Below the pieces are notes generated by a model. That model did no database searches, was not told the origin of the DNA, and saw only the letters and a list, made by a program, of their open reading frames with translations. A program made the position numbers and the translations under genes. A DNA stretch of 64,000 nucleotides from NCBI GenBank assembly GCA_014529385.2, contig CM043952.1:66218870-66282869 (forward strand), in the 5' to 3' direction. Positions 25,391 through 37,719 of this stretch are shown here, in pieces. This stretch comes from Adiantum capillus-veneris (Eukaryota > Streptophyta > Polypodiopsida > Polypodiales > Pteridaceae). How positions within the stretch are numbered: position 1 is the first letter of the stretch; every line of letters starts with the position of its first letter.

Positions 25391-27150
25391 CTACTACAAC
25401 TAATACACATGCTAGAGAGGCTATAGAGACCACACCACAGACCGTGAGCACACTAGACATGGATGTTGCTAGATCACATGCATCAAATATGATGGTGAGT
25501 CATATATCACCACCTAGAGACACCACATGAAGATAGAGTTTCCACAACGAGCAAAGAGCACCATATTGAGCTTGTGCTACATTTCTTAGGATATGGAGGA
25601 GTCATGCCTTGGTTTTTTGACCTTAATGGAAATTTGTACACCAAAGGCACCTTCTCGGATGACATTGACCCTTCAATATGGTAGGTAGTTAGAGTTCAAA
25701 GATGTCACCTTGGTTTGCGACTGAGTTCTTCACTAATGAGCTCAAGCCCCACATACATGTCCCTACCGATTAGCCCATACAATGTTCTAGATAGAGTACA
25801 TCTTGATGATTGTTTGGACACAACAGATACATCCTAGGATAGTGCAATTACGTAGGCTAGAGCACACATTGACTTATGTTGATGGTTATGGACGTAGATA
25901 TTGATGAGAGAAAAGCACATGACATTTTGAGCCAGCCATGAGTCTTATGGTATATCTTGTTTGAGATCCTTGCGATAGGATTTATAGGGACAAAAATGGT
26001 ACTCAATATCTCTTGATGATGGGATTGCCCTATTCTCTACGGCATGACCATGATCCTATAGCGATGACTACACATAGACCACGGACACCTACTAGACAGA
26101 CTTCCCCCACCAGGTCACCTCCCAAATTTCCATCACATAGATAGATTTTGCCTCAGAGCACAATTGATCAGTTGAGTTCTAGAGTGATTGAGATGAAGGA
26201 GAAAAATGCTCAGATTGACAGGATGAGCACACTAGAGATCACTGCCATAGTACCACCTAGAGTGACTACTATAGAGGATGCTACTTGCTCTACATAGAAG
26301 GTACAGCCTAGTGAGAGACCCTGAGCCAGTAAAGATAGATGAGTGCTAGATTTTCTACACTTATGGATGATGCTAGTGCACCTATCATAGAGGGAGATGT
26401 CCCACTAGAGCCTAAACTTGAGGATATTGCTAATGCACATGACCATGAGAGTGTTGACATTACAACTGAGCCATTACAGACCGAGATACCTGTAGATACA
26501 ATAGAGACAAAGGTTTCCATTCAAATAGATGCTCACGAGCATCCATGACCAGATTCAACAATGTTTGAGTATTTAAATTCCTCATGCAAGATAAGGATAA
26601 ATGAGGTACTTATAGACCATGACTGTCACCACCCCCCTAGAGTAGAGGTCACACCCAAGGATTCAGAGAGAAAATTTCCTAGAGTGACTCCTACCTTGAG
26701 ATCCGGTAGAGCCTACCTTAGAGGATGTTCACAGGAGTAGCACTACCTATGAGCGACCTACGACATATCATGCCTATATCTCATCACAAAGAGCTTATTG
26801 TAGGGCCAGTAGACATCTTTACATGGCTTGCATGATGACACACACTAAACCATTAACTAGTGATGATACACTCATTTGGATAATTTGAGAGAAACAGTAC
26901 ACATGCTGGTTTATCCTAGGGTTGGCTCACATCTAGATAGTCACTAAAGGCACAGGGATTTTATAGAGGACATAGGGTTCCTAGACCACATACCATAGCA
27001 CATCCTCATAGATCTCCTACACTTTCTTTGACCACACCCATACTACAGAGATCTAGAAAATGTTCACGACCTATAGACATGCCTGCCCATGATGAGTGCT
27101 AACACAAGCTAGACATTCACGACCACAGGTGAGACAAGCTTGACCTAAAT
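25391..27150 (+). other. Element A interior between B and C, unidentified coding-like sequence
   Basis: A clean frame lies at 26339-26548 (69 codons), rich in Asp, Glu, Ile, Pro and Thr (for example PIIEGDVPLEPKLEDIAN). It is flanked by frames of similar composition broken by stops at 26150-26330, including KNAQIDRMSTLEITAIVPP. It reads like a decayed acidic, poorly structured protein. No known domain is recognised. It is probably the continuation of the unidentified reading frame upstream of B. Confidence 0.35.
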
Positions 27151-28008
27151 TGTCATAAAATCTAATATCTAACCAACCCAAATTATTTTCTCATATTAAA
27201 CTAATCATTTAATGTGGGAGAATAGACGGGAACAAGGGGTGGAATATAGACATGTGCTTATGGGTCTATATCAACACGGGGCCAATGGTAAAGGGGTCCA
27301 AATAAAAGATGATCTGTCAAAGAGCAAGGCTAGATAATGGAGCTTAAACACCTTACGGTTAGCTTCATTAAAGACCTCCAAAGGTAAGTGTTAAAAAGTC
27401 CTTTGACCCTAGGTAAGCGAGGGTTGTGCTTGAGGTGGGAACCCGGCCCGAGCTTGAGGTGCTTGTCGTGCTTGCTGGCTAAGGTGCTTGAGGTGATTTT
27501 CTTGCTTGCTGGCTAAGGTGCTTGAGGTACTTGAGGTGCTTAATTACTAAGGTGCTAAGGTGCTTGAGGGGGGGGGGGGGGGGGGGGGGGGGTAAGGTGT
27601 TCAAATTCAATGCATATCCTACACAAGGGGGGCAAGCCCTCATTCTAGGGGCTAGAGAGAGAACACACACACGCTCACACAAGGAAAACTTGGTACAAAG
27701 AAAGGAGATAGGACACTTGTCAAGCTCCTCCTCATGTTGCCCTCATAGTGGTCCTAAAGCCTATTGGGTAGCCTCCCAAGGGCTCCAATGATAATTTAGT
27801 TGATTTAATTAATTGTCATTGCATTTATCAAGTCCTCTCTCTCAAAGTGGAAAGGGGGACACTTGTCCCAAGACTAACCTTGTTGCTTGATATGCACTAA
27901 GTCTGTAATTGGCCAAGCTTGAGGAGGTCCAATAATATGAAAGATAGTGCTAGAAGAGGGGGTCGACCAAAGCAAGGAAGGGGATTACTTGGGGGGTATA
28001 CTCTTCCA

Positions 28009-28058
<50 letters not shown>

Positions 28059-28726
28059 GTGTGAAGTTCAAAGTACAAGAGCTCCATCTCCTTCTCCAAG
28101 CTAGTAGGGAAATTGCTAACAATCTTGGCTATGGAATGAAAAATCCAACCAAGAGCCATGCTTCAATGCTTAAGCTTTCCATCCTCTCCATCTTCATTAC
28201 TATGATATTATGTATGCTAGCAGGAAGAGTGATGTGATAAAATGAGGAACTACTTCTTTCTCCTATCAATGTTTCTTCTTCCTCTTCCCTACCCTCATTC
28301 CCCGCTAGCGCTCTCCACCTTTGAAGGTGTTTGAGGCCTTGGGACTGAGGCGAGGGATAGTTAATGCTTTTTACAAAGTCTATGTTATGCTCGTGATGCA
28401 TGAAGCTTTCCATATTCATTGCATCCCCTAGGTCACAAGGACCACAAATATTGTATTGTACCAAGTCTCTCTTGATGGACGAACCTATAATAAAAAAGTC
28501 TATTGGAAGGGGGACCGGCTCCACATAAATCCAGTCCTGTTGTCAAGTTCTCTAAAATCTCTCTCTTGCAAAAGTGTTGTTCATGCGAAGTTAATCAAGT
28601 ACTATGGTTATGTGGCTACCATCAATTAATTTCACCCTGTATGTTCTCAAAGTAGTCTCACAAAAATATTCTTTCTAATTCTCTTAATTCCACTATTCTC
28701 AAAGTACATAGGCCATTTCCATTACA
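27151..28726 (+). repeat. 5' LTR of element C
   Basis: 1576 bp, matching 44365-46410 over most of its length apart from F and a ~98-bp duplication in the latter. It contains a 25-base G run (27568-27592) and a CT run (28011-28055). Ends are TGT...ACA. Confidence 0.9.
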
Positions 28727-28727
28727 T

Positions 28728-28739
28728 TGGTATCAGAGC
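28728..28739 (+). promoter_or_regulatory. Element C primer-binding site (initiator Met tRNA)
   Basis: TGGTATCAGAGC, one base after the LTR end. An exact match to the common plant initiator-Met PBS. Confidence 0.92.
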
Positions 28740-29126
28740 TATTGGTTTCTCTTTTCTTGCTTAAGAAGAGAGGTCCTCATGAAAGGTTGGGCCTATTTAT
28801 TTCAATAGGCTAATTGGGATAGGGATCTATTATCTTGGTTGAGAAGGACTTAGTTTGAGGTACACCGTTGGGAACTATAGTCTTAATAATGGAGTCTCCC
28901 GGGGCTTGCCTTTGGATTTACCATTATTGAGCTATGAGCAAGCTCAACAAGAACCACAATCAACCGAGCAATGTTAGAACCTCTCCACTAGTATTTGCAA
29001 TTAACAATGTTTAAACCACAGGTGTGGCTACTTGAGGACTGATTTTCAAAGGTAAACAAGAGTAGCGAGACTAAGGTTTTTGAGGGTACTAAAGCACAAA
29101 GTATTCTATAAAGAAGTATATTTAGC

Positions 29127-29430
29127 ATGGCTGAAAATAAGCAAAGAGTGTAGAATGAACATTGAGAACTTTGATTTTGCACATGAAGGTGATAATAACG
29201 ATGCCGCCATGTTTGCTAATAATTACCTTGTTACTAGGTTGCAGCAAGCTATGGGCAACCCTTCTTTGCAAGCCAAAGTTACTCAACAACTGCATGCGTA
29301 TGGGATTTTCCTTCCTCTCCGAGAGGAAAGAGGGCTTAGGATGCCTCTTGATGAGACCCCCAAAAGAAGACTCTCTCCCATACGAGAGGAGGAATCCAAA
29401 GAACGAGAAAATAATGAATCCTTGATTTAA
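29127..29430 (+). pseudogene. Element C gag, N-terminal part
   Basis: An ATG at 29127 lies where D has its gag start, but this frame stops after eight codons. The homologous sequence continues in another frame from about 29150 (NIENFDFAHEGDNNDAA, then LQQAMGNPSLQ, then RLSPIREEE). It parallels D's gag N-terminus residue by residue. It is cut at 29430 by element E. Gag would form the particle that packages element RNA. Confidence 0.8.
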
Positions 29431-30750
29431 CACTAGGTTGGTAATGGGACACTTTTATGTCCTGTTAAGTGACCATTTTCCTTGAATTATGTCAAGAGTT
29501 TCAAAATGGATTTTGAGGTGTGATCTATCTAGAAAGTTGTCTCATGAGCTGAAAAAAACTTGACATTTTTTTGAAATATCAATTCCATCTTTAACCTTGT
29601 CCTTGCACAACATTTCACAACCTAAACTGTGTGAAAAAACGAGTCCTGTTTTTGGCTTTTTTCAACTTTTTGCAACTATACCACTCTAGAATTCATGTTT
29701 GTGAGGTCTATAATGCTAGAAAACTATCTTTAGTAGTCCTCAACATGTCTTGGTGCTTCTAGGGAGAAATAAATGTTAAAGTTGTAAGTTATGACCAAAT
29801 TACAAAAATTGTTAGATACTGTTTTTTAGCCAATTTTAGCTCTTCTATGATTTTTTTGGTGGCTTTCATGATATCCAAATGCAGTTTTGATTTTGTATGT
29901 CGCATATTGTAACATAAAACTAATATTCCTTGAGTTTTGGGGCACCTAATACCCTATTTTTCATAGTACATAACGATGGTTGATTAATTCAATTATAAAA
30001 GAAAACAAAACATTCTAGTATATCAAGTATAGCTTTTTCAATATTACTAGTTTCTTGTGAGAACTATATGCATTTTGTAGGTAGTAACCATATCTAGTCA
30101 TAAGCATCAAATTTGGCTAGATATTGAATAATTTTTATGGGATTCTACAACTCATAATGTTGAACCCACTGTTTTCATGTTTGCTGTATTTAGCACTTCA
30201 TCTTTGTCCCCAAGATTCCTCTTGGTAAGAGATGTATTATTCTTTTGACATGCTCCATGGATCCTTATGAACCTAAAGGACAACAAGGAACTAAGAAAAC
30301 ATGCATATATTATTTGTATTGAGCATGGCTATAGAAACTTTGATGATAGATTTGCAGAATGGGAAAAAATCAACTTTTTTGTACCTATTTCTTTTGGCAA
30401 AACAAAAAATAGTGAGTGAGAATCAATCATATGTTCTGATCACCAACCACTGAAGTTAACCAGGGAATTTATCTCAAGTCCTACAAAAATCCCTAATCTT
30501 ATTTTTATGCAACAAAACGTAAGAAATGACTGTTTTGATGAAAATGTACTGGTCCATAAACTTTGGAGGCTTGGGGTGACCAAAAGATGAGACATTTTAC
30601 AAGTTTCTTATTTTTTCCATGTGTAGTAGGCCTTGAACTATAACCTCATGAAAGGATTTCACAAAATGAGTGGATCTACTATGGTTTTGGAGGTTTTTTT
30701 CAAAACCCTGAAAGGACACTTTTATGTCCTGTTAGATTACCAACCTAGTG
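29431..30750. mobile_element. Element E: CACTA-like non-autonomous DNA transposon in C gag
   Basis: The ends are inverted copies of CACTAGGTTGGTAAT (29431-29445 and complement at 30736-30750). Just inside each end a second motif, GGACACTTTTATGTCC, occurs in direct orientation (29447 and 30714). The flanks are TTAA on both sides, whereas CACTA elements normally give 2-3-bp duplications. Gag sequence related to D lies on both sides, so the insertion is well defined. The 1.32-kb interior is AT-rich with no coding, so movement would need a transposase from elsewhere. A TNP2-type fossil lies at 11.2-11.8 kb, but a link is not shown. Confidence 0.85.
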
Positions 30751-31800
30751 TTAAGTTCCTATGAAGATGTGGCTCCACAAAGACGGCGGTCTAGACGGTC
30801 GCCAACTCCTCCCAAGAGGAAACGGTCAACCCATAGACCTTCTCCTCGTCACTCCAAAATGGAAGAGAGGAAACAAAGGAAGAAAAGGGCAAGAAAGAGG
30901 TCACCCACTTCTCCTTCTTATTCACCTTCCTCCTCTTCCGACAAAAGCTATGGATATTGTCCTAGAGAATACAAGAGGGGAGGACATTGCAAATCTTACC
31001 TTGTATGGCAAAGGTCACCAAAGCTCAATAAGTTCAAAGAGGGAGGAAAGAGTATCTCTTTTCTCACCTATGATGGCACCTTTGGTGCTATCGACAAAGT
31101 ATTCATCCAGAAATTTGATGCGGCCTTTGGAGACGAGGGCTTTACAGAGTCCTCCAAGCGACACCATGTAGCTATGCACTTCCAAAAAATGGCTGGTCAA
31201 TGATGGGCTAGCATTCATTGCAATGGAAAATCCCCAAAGACATGGAAAACTCTATGAGTTTCCATCATGAAGCAATTCCTTGCAAGCGACGCAAAGGACA
31301 AAGTGCTTACCAAATGGCAAAGTTTGAAGCTTCTCTCCCATGAGTCTATCCACAAATATGGATTTACATCTCAAGGCTACTATCTTCCAAAAGATAGAAT
31401 TCGTCGAGAAAAAGCAACAATTCTGTGTAGGATTACCTGAAGAGATGGTTGAGTACGTCAACTCCCAATGGCCTGGTTCTATCAGTGAAGTAATCCACCA
31501 CACTATGGCTTCTTCTGGCATCAATTTCCAACAAGGGGCTAGACAGAATGTCAAGCCCATGGAAACCAAAGACAAAAGTGATGCAAAGGGGAAAACCAAT
31601 GCCCAAAATTCATCTCAAGGCAATTCCAACAACAACAACAACAATCGGTCCAAGGAGAAGGGAGTTTACAAAGGTAAAAATAAAATCTCTCCTTAAGATA
31701 TTGAAGCTTTTTGCAAGGACCACAAATGTGTTAAGTGTGGGGAGCAAGGACATGGCTATCGTTCCTGCCCCAAGAGAAATGCCTACAATGAGAATCCTAG
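30751..31800 (+). pseudogene. Element C gag, RS-like segment, core and zinc knuckle
   Basis: After E, the frame 30748-31203 begins with a basic, Ser/Arg/Pro-rich stretch (RRRSRRSPTPPKRKRS, RARKRSPTSPSYSPSS), then the gag core (SFLTYDGTFGA, FDAAFGDEGFTESS). A TGA at 31201 ends it. The core resumes after a frame change at 31340-31696 (FCVGLPEEMVEYVNSQ), followed by a TAA. An intact CCHC knuckle, CVKCGEQGHGYRSC, is at 31727-31768, in the same frame as the protease that follows. The basic stretch and knuckle are expected to bind nucleic acid. Confidence 0.82.
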
Positions 31801-32480
31801 AGATTCCACCATCAAAGCTCCAAAAGAGGATTCTCATTGCAAAGGTTCACCTCTCTCCTATGCTTGGGGAAAGGTAAGGGAGCATGATGGATTCATCTTG
31901 TTTGACCTTGGCTGTACTCACAACTTCATATCAATGGAGTTGGCCACCAAGTTGGGCATTCAAGCTTTTGAGATGGGAGATACTAGAACAGCCGACATAG
32001 CTTTCAAGGGACAACAAGCCTTTGCTACTCCCTTAATTGGGAAATTGAGGCTTCATGTCCAAAGCTACGTCAACAAAGAAGACTTTTTCATCTCTCCTCT
32101 CTAACATGAGGATGCTATCCTAGGGGCACCATGGTTCAACCGCATGGCTACCAACATGAAATTCCCTGAAAGGAGAATTTACTTCACCTATAGGGAAAAG
32201 AACTTGTATATAGATGCTAGTGAGTCTGGTCGTACTATACCACCTGTAAATCCTCCTGCTTTTGATAAATCAATGAAGAGCCCAATTTTTGCGTGCATGA
32301 TCTTTGTCAAAGAGTCCGTAAAAGATCCTAATGTCTCATCAAATGTAAATGTTAGGAATCAAGAAGAGTTAGACTTGTCTAATTTTCTAAAAGCATTCCA
32401 AGATGTGTTCATTGATGATATCTCTATGGACTTACCTCCAAAAGGAGGGGATGATGACCATCAAATTGAGCTCCTACCAA
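31801..32480 (+). pseudogene. Element C protease region
   Basis: The retropepsin-like active site reads FDLGCTHNFIS with Asp at 31904-31906. Canonical D-S/T-G is here D-L-G, and D has D-P-G. Downstream, GAPWF (at about 32130-32145) is the second family block, but a TAG-type break at 32102 (TAA) interrupts the frame. Protease would process the Gag-Pol polyprotein. The changed active site and the stop argue it is inactive. Confidence 0.75.
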
Positions 32481-33542
32481 GAAGCTCACCACCTAACAAA
32501 CCTCCTTATCAAGTTTCCCAAGCTCAACAAGAGGAGATCATGAGGCAAGTACAAGAATTGGTAGACAAAGGGATGGTGAGGCCTAACTCCTCTCCCTTTT
32601 GTTCTCCATTCCTTTTAGTGAAAAAGAAAGATGGTACATACCGCGTGTGTGTGGACTATCGAGCAGTAAACCATATCACTATCAAAAATAGATTTTCCGT
32701 GCCTCAGGTAGAAGATCTTTTTGATAAGCTACAAGGATCTACCTACGTCAGTAGGACTGACCTTAAAAGTGGCTATCATTAAATAAGGATAGTGGATGAA
32801 TATATTCCAAAGACCGCGTTTCGTACAATGTTTGTTCGTTATGAGTATCTAGTCATGCCTTTTGGCTTGGCTAATGCACTAGCCACATTTAATCATTTAA
32901 TGGAGAAATTCTTTAGACCGTACTGCAAATTCACTAGAGTGTTCTGTGATGATATCATCATCTACTTCAAGTCCTTGGAGGAACACAAGCAACATATCCA
33001 AGTGTTTTTCAAGCATTGAGGGAGAACAAGTTTTTTCTCAATCAAAAGAAAAGGGAATTTTTCCTTCAAGAGATTCAATAGTTAGGTCCTATTATCTCAC
33101 AAGATGGTATCCAAATGGATCCATCAAAGTTAGAGGTAATAAAAGCATGGCCTAATCCAATAAATCTACATGAGTTAAGAATCTTTATTGGTATGTATGC
33201 ATACTATAGACGCTTCATAGTAAGATTCTCTCAAATAGTAGGACCATTACATCACTTAACAAAGAAAAATTTTAAGTACTCATGGACTGCTAAGGAGAAA
33301 AATGATTTTGACAAGCTCAAAAAGAAGCCATTTGAGGTCCAATGTGATGCTTGTGGTGATTGCCTTGGAGCAGCCTTGCTTCAAGAAGTGCATGCCATAG
33401 CATATGAGAGCCGAAGGCTCAATATGGATGAACGGGTCTTGGGAATTTATGAGAAAGAGCTTTTAGTTGTTCTACATGCCCTAGACACATGGAAGCACTA
33501 CCTATTGGGGACTCCATTTATTTTACGAATAGACCACCAAAG
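32481..33542 (+). pseudogene. Element C reverse transcriptase and start of RNase H
   Basis: RT blocks are in order: [58 protein letters not shown], and the catalytic FCDD at 32942-32953 (usually Y/F-x-D-D). A CAA-to-TAA stop at 32780 and a frameshift near 33013 break it. The RT connection and RNase H start run 33115-33542 (VQCDACGDCLG, YEKELLVVLHALDTWKHYL). About 17 codons present in D are missing before VQCDACGD. The frame ends exactly where D inserts, inside the HQSL block. Confidence 0.88.
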
Positions 33543-33547
33543 TCTCA

Positions 33548-35146
33548 TGTCATAATAATCAATATCTAATTCTCCTAAACGATTTTCTCATGTTAAACTG
33601 ATCATTTAATATGGGGAAGTGCCAGGGGAGAAAAAGCTAGAATATTGGTTAAGCTAGCAGACCGGCCACAGTAGGGATCCAAAGGAGGGAAAATAGGGAT
33701 CCAAAGGGGTGTCCATCTGCAAAAGAGCCATGTGCAAAAATGGGCTAAAAAGACCCTAAAGTTCATCCCATTAAGACTTCCAAAATGCTAAGGTTCCAAA
33801 ATTCAAAGGTTGGTCCAAAGGTCAACCATGGGGGAATTGGATGCTTTGTGTGTGTCAAAAAAGTCTTTACAAATCCCTACTTAAAGGGGGCGAGCCTTGC
33901 TTGTAGGGGATGAGAGAGAAAGACACACACACACACACACACACACACACAAGCTCCCTTTACACAAAGGGAATGAGGGACACATGTCAGCTCCCTAGGC
34001 CAAATGCCCACAAGGTGTACCCAATTACTATTGGATGGCCTTAGAGGTGGACCAATGAGAATTAGTCTAGAGTAAATCTAGTATAATTAATTTAAAAACA
34101 CTTAATAATAGAACCAATGAGAATTAAGTCCTCTAGAAGACTATTGGACAGTCTCCTAAGGGGTCCAATGAGCATTCAGCAGCCCAATGGCTTGCCTGAT
34201 TCCTATTGGCCAGGAGGCAAAGGGGTCCAATGAGAGTTTAGCTGAATTATTAAATTACCTAAAGCTCTCACAAAAGGGGAAAGGGGGACACATGTTAGAA
34301 GGCTATCACTTATGGTGCTTAAATGTCATTGGCTAGCCCTAGGGAGGTCCAATGAGAGGATAGCAAGAGCAAATAGCAAGAGAGGTCGCCCAAGAGAGAG
34401 AGGGGGCTGATTTTTGAAAGGCATTATCACACACACACTCACACAATCTCATGTGTGAAGTAAAGAATACTCTCTCTCCTTCTCCATCTTTAAATGGAAA
34501 GCTTACTACCTACTCTAAGTTTGTGAGAAGGGAGGCCTACACCAACAACTCTTGGCTTTGAGATGCAAATCCAACCAAGATCCAAGCTTCAATGCATGCT
34601 CATCTCCTCTACCATGCTAATTACTAAGCTAAGCTATGCTAATATGAGTGATTATGTGAGGAGATGTACATCTTTCTCGTAAGAATACTCCTTATTCCTC
34701 TCAATCTACTCTCATACCCTGCTAGCTCTCACCATCTTTGAAGGTGTGTGAGGTCTTGGGTTTGAGACCGGAGATAATTGATGTTGTGTTTGCTAAGTGT
34801 TTTGCGTAGTGCATGAAGCTTTCATCTTCATTGCACTAGCTAGTTTTGAAGGAACACAAAGAATTGTATTGTACAATGTCTCTCTTGATGGGAGAAACCA
34901 TAATACAAAGCCTTTTGGAGGAGGGACCGGCTCCATGCAAATCTGGTCCTCAACTGTTGTCAATAGATTAATTTCTTTGTCTTTTGAAAGTATTTTTCAT
35001 GCTATCTAACTAGGTGTTACGCTTTTTGTTGCTCTCTCCAACCAAGCACTCTTGTAATTTTCATTAGGAATCTATTCTAATGAAATGCCCACTATGTTCA
35101 TGCTAATTTCCGCTACGCACAAGTTTTTAGGCCATTAAATGTTACA
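33548..35146 (+). repeat. 5' LTR of element D
   Basis: 1599 bp, collinear with 40843-42413. Differences by eye include an AC microsatellite length change (33922-33951) and a ~20-bp segment (near 33762) absent from the 3' copy. Similar ends to C's LTR (TGTCATAA...TTACA) but mostly different interior. Confidence 0.93.
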
Positions 35147-35147
35147 T

Positions 35148-35159
35148 TGGTATCAGAGC
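35148..35159 (+). promoter_or_regulatory. Element D primer-binding site (initiator Met tRNA)
   Basis: TGGTATCAGAGC, one base past the LTR end, identical to that of C. Confidence 0.92.
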
Positions 35160-35563
35160 ACAAGGTTTATCTTTTCTTGCTCAAGAAGGGAGGTCCTCAA
35201 GCTAGCTATAAATGGTTGGTATTATTAATTGCATGTGAGTAAGTAGAATAGGGATTTTTCAGCCTTGCAGTACGCCTGCCTTCGTGCAGCTAACGGGGCA
35301 TCACCGTCGAGAGCTATGGTCTTAATAGTGGATTCCTACGGGGATTGCCTACGGCTTAACCACTATTGAGCTATTAGAAGCTTGACAGGAGCCGGTGCTG
35401 TTTTGGTGTTGAATGACCCTCTCTTCTATTCCTTGCAATTAATGGTATTCGAGCCATAGGTACAGTAGCTTGAGTGCTTTTTTTAAAGGGGTAAAGAGGA
35501 GTAGCAACTAGGGCTTGAAGTGCCAAAGTACACCTAAAAAGTTTACACCTAAAAGTTGTTAGA

Positions 35564-37036
35564 GTGGCTGACAATAGTAAAGAGCGTGAAATCAATGTTG
35601 ATAGATTTGATTTTTCTTATGAGCAAGCTACTAATGATGCCCCGATGCTTGTTAACTATGTTGTTTCTAGGCTTCAACAAGCCATGGGCAATCCATCTCT
35701 CCAAAGTGAAGTGCAACGGCAACTCCGTGCTCATGGGATTCTCCAAGCTCACCACCATGACGAGAGAACACGTAGGAATCCTCCTTGTGAGACTTCCAAA
35801 AGAGGTCTCTCTCCGATTCGGGAAGAAGAAGAGAATCCATACAAAGGGCTCAAGAATTTACTTCTTGATGATGCATCTCCTTCCCAAAGGACAACTCAAG
35901 AGCCTCCACCGAAGGAACGAGAAAGAAGTGAGTCTCCCGCCACCTCGGCGGAGATGGCTCCACGAAGACAGTGGGCTAAACGCTCTCCATCACCACCAAA
36001 GCGGAGTAGACCATTGCACCCTTCTCCACACCATAATTCAAAGAGGGATGATAAAAATCAAGAGAAGAAAAAGGTGAGAAAGAGGACACCCTCTTCTCCA
36101 TCTTCTTCATCCTCTTCCTCTTATGAAAGTGATGGTGAAGACGACGAAGATCAAGACAAGAAAAAGGCGAGAAAGAGGTCACCCTCTTCTCCACCTTCCT
36201 CAAATTCTTCACCTTCTGAAGAAAGTGATGGTGCAACCTTTGAACCATAAAAAAGAAGAGGCCATAGGAAATCCTATGCCGCGTGGAAGAGGTCGTCCAA
36301 GCTCAAGAAGTTCAAAGAGGGAGGGAAGAGCATCTCTTTCCTTACCTATGATGGCACCTTTGGTGCTACGGACAAAGTCTTGGCCTTTATCCAACAATTT
36401 GATGCAGCGTTTGGAGATGAGGGCTTCACGGAGTCCTCTAAGCTATGCCATGTAGCTATGCACTTTCAAAAGTCCGCCACGCAATGGTGGTCTAGCCTAC
36501 GAGCCAAAGGTGAAGCTCCGCGAACATGGAAAGATTTAAGAGCTTCCATTATGAAGCAGTTTTTGGCCATCGATGCCAAAGACAAAGTACTCACCGAATG
36601 GGGAAGCTTAAAGCTCTCTCCCTATGAATCCATCCACAAATATGTAGACAAGTTTTGGGACCTACAGCTCAAAGCCACTGTCTTCAAAAAGTTGGATTTT
36701 GGAGAGCAAAAGAAACAATTTTGTGTGGGCTTAACCGAAGAAATGGCGGAGTATGTCAACTCCCAAAGGCCACGTACCATATCGGCGGTAATACACCTAA
36801 CTATGGTGGCCTCTTGAATCAATTTCCAAATGGGGGCTAAAAGAAATAATAAGCCCACGGAAAACAAGGGTTCCAACGAGCCTAAGGGGAAGGAAAATGT
36901 CAAAAAGTCTCCTAAGGGCAACTCCAACAATAAAGAGAAGGGAGTTTACAAAGGTAAAAAAAAACTCTCTCCTGAAGAGCTTGAGCGTTATTGCAAGGAT
37001 AACCGGTGTTTCAAGTGCGATGAACAAGGGCATGCG
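35564..37036 (+). pseudogene. Element D gag
   Basis: One frame runs through the whole of gag. It begins at 35564 with GTG where C has ATG, so the start codon appears lost (ADNSKEREINVDRFDF). Residues about 120-225 are Ser/Arg/Pro-rich with a 31-codon, in-frame duplication: KKKVRKRTPSSP at about 36067 and KKKARKRSPSSP at about 36160. TAA at 36248 interrupts it. The core follows (SATQWWSSLRAKGEAPRTW, FCVGLTEEMAEYVNSQ), then TGA at 36815. A basic Lys/Asn/Gly linker and zinc knuckle start CFKCDEQGH end at a TAG (37037), where a small deletion shifts the frame before the last Cys. Confidence 0.87.
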
Positions 37037-37040
37037 TAGC

Positions 37041-37700
37041 TTGTCCTCAAAAGAACAACCGCCAAGATCCTCCTAGAGCTACCTTGGTTGAAATCCAAGA
37101 GGAGGAGACCCACCAAATTCACCACAAAGGATCTCCTCTATGCCATGCTTGGGGAAAGGTAAGAGAACATGATGCTTTTATTCTCTTTGACCCTGGTTCT
37201 ACTCACAATTTTATATCTATAGAGTTGGCCACCAAGCTAGTCATACAAGCCTATGAGATGGGAGATGTTCTACCCGCAGACAATGCTTTCAAGGGGCAGA
37301 AGCTTCAGTCACTCCCTTAATCGAGAAATTGAGGCTTCATGTCCAAAGCTATGTGGACAAAGAGGACTTCTTTATCTCTCCTCTCAAGCATGAGGATGTA
37401 ATCCTAGGGGCACCATGGTTTGATCGCTTGGCTGCCAATGTTAAATTCCCTAAAAGGAGAATCTCCTTTAAGTTCAGGGAAAAAGACATGTATATAGATG
37501 AGAAGGAAATGGGTAACACTATTTCCATTGTACATACACCAGCTTTCAACAAGTCAATAAAGAGCTCTATTTCCGTGTACATGATTTTTGTTAAAGTTTC
37601 TCAAAATGAACCTAATGCTTTAGCAAAAGAAAATAAAATCAACCAAAAGGAATTAGAGTTATCCAATTTTCTCAAGGGGTCCCTTGTGAGCTACCTCCTA
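37041..37700 (+). pseudogene. Element D protease region
   Basis: In frame 1 after the gag frameshift, the active-site block reads FDPGSTHNFIS (Asp at 37189-37191). D-P-G in place of D-S-G has also been seen in plant gypsy elements. A one-base change of frame near 37310 moves coding to frame 3 (37329 onward: LHVQSYVDKEDFFISPL, GAPWFDRLAANVKFP). Sequence equivalent to C's FQDVFIDDISMD is deleted at about 37680, at the junction to RT. Confidence 0.78.
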
Positions 37701-37719
37701 AATGAGGTAATGATGACCA

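Noticed and set aside
28728..28739. tRNA gene fragment (TGGTATCAGAGC)
   Set aside because: Only the short complement of a tRNA 3' end is present, at the expected PBS position next to an LTR. There is no cloverleaf.
29431..30750. piggyBac element, because of the TTAA flanks
   Set aside because: The ends begin CACTA rather than CCC/GGG. The CACTA-like reading is preferred, with the TTAA left as an open oddity.
35150..35159. Separate tRNA-derived SINE at the second TGGTATCAGAGC
   Set aside because: It sits one base past element D's LTR, with no A/B box or tail. It is a PBS.
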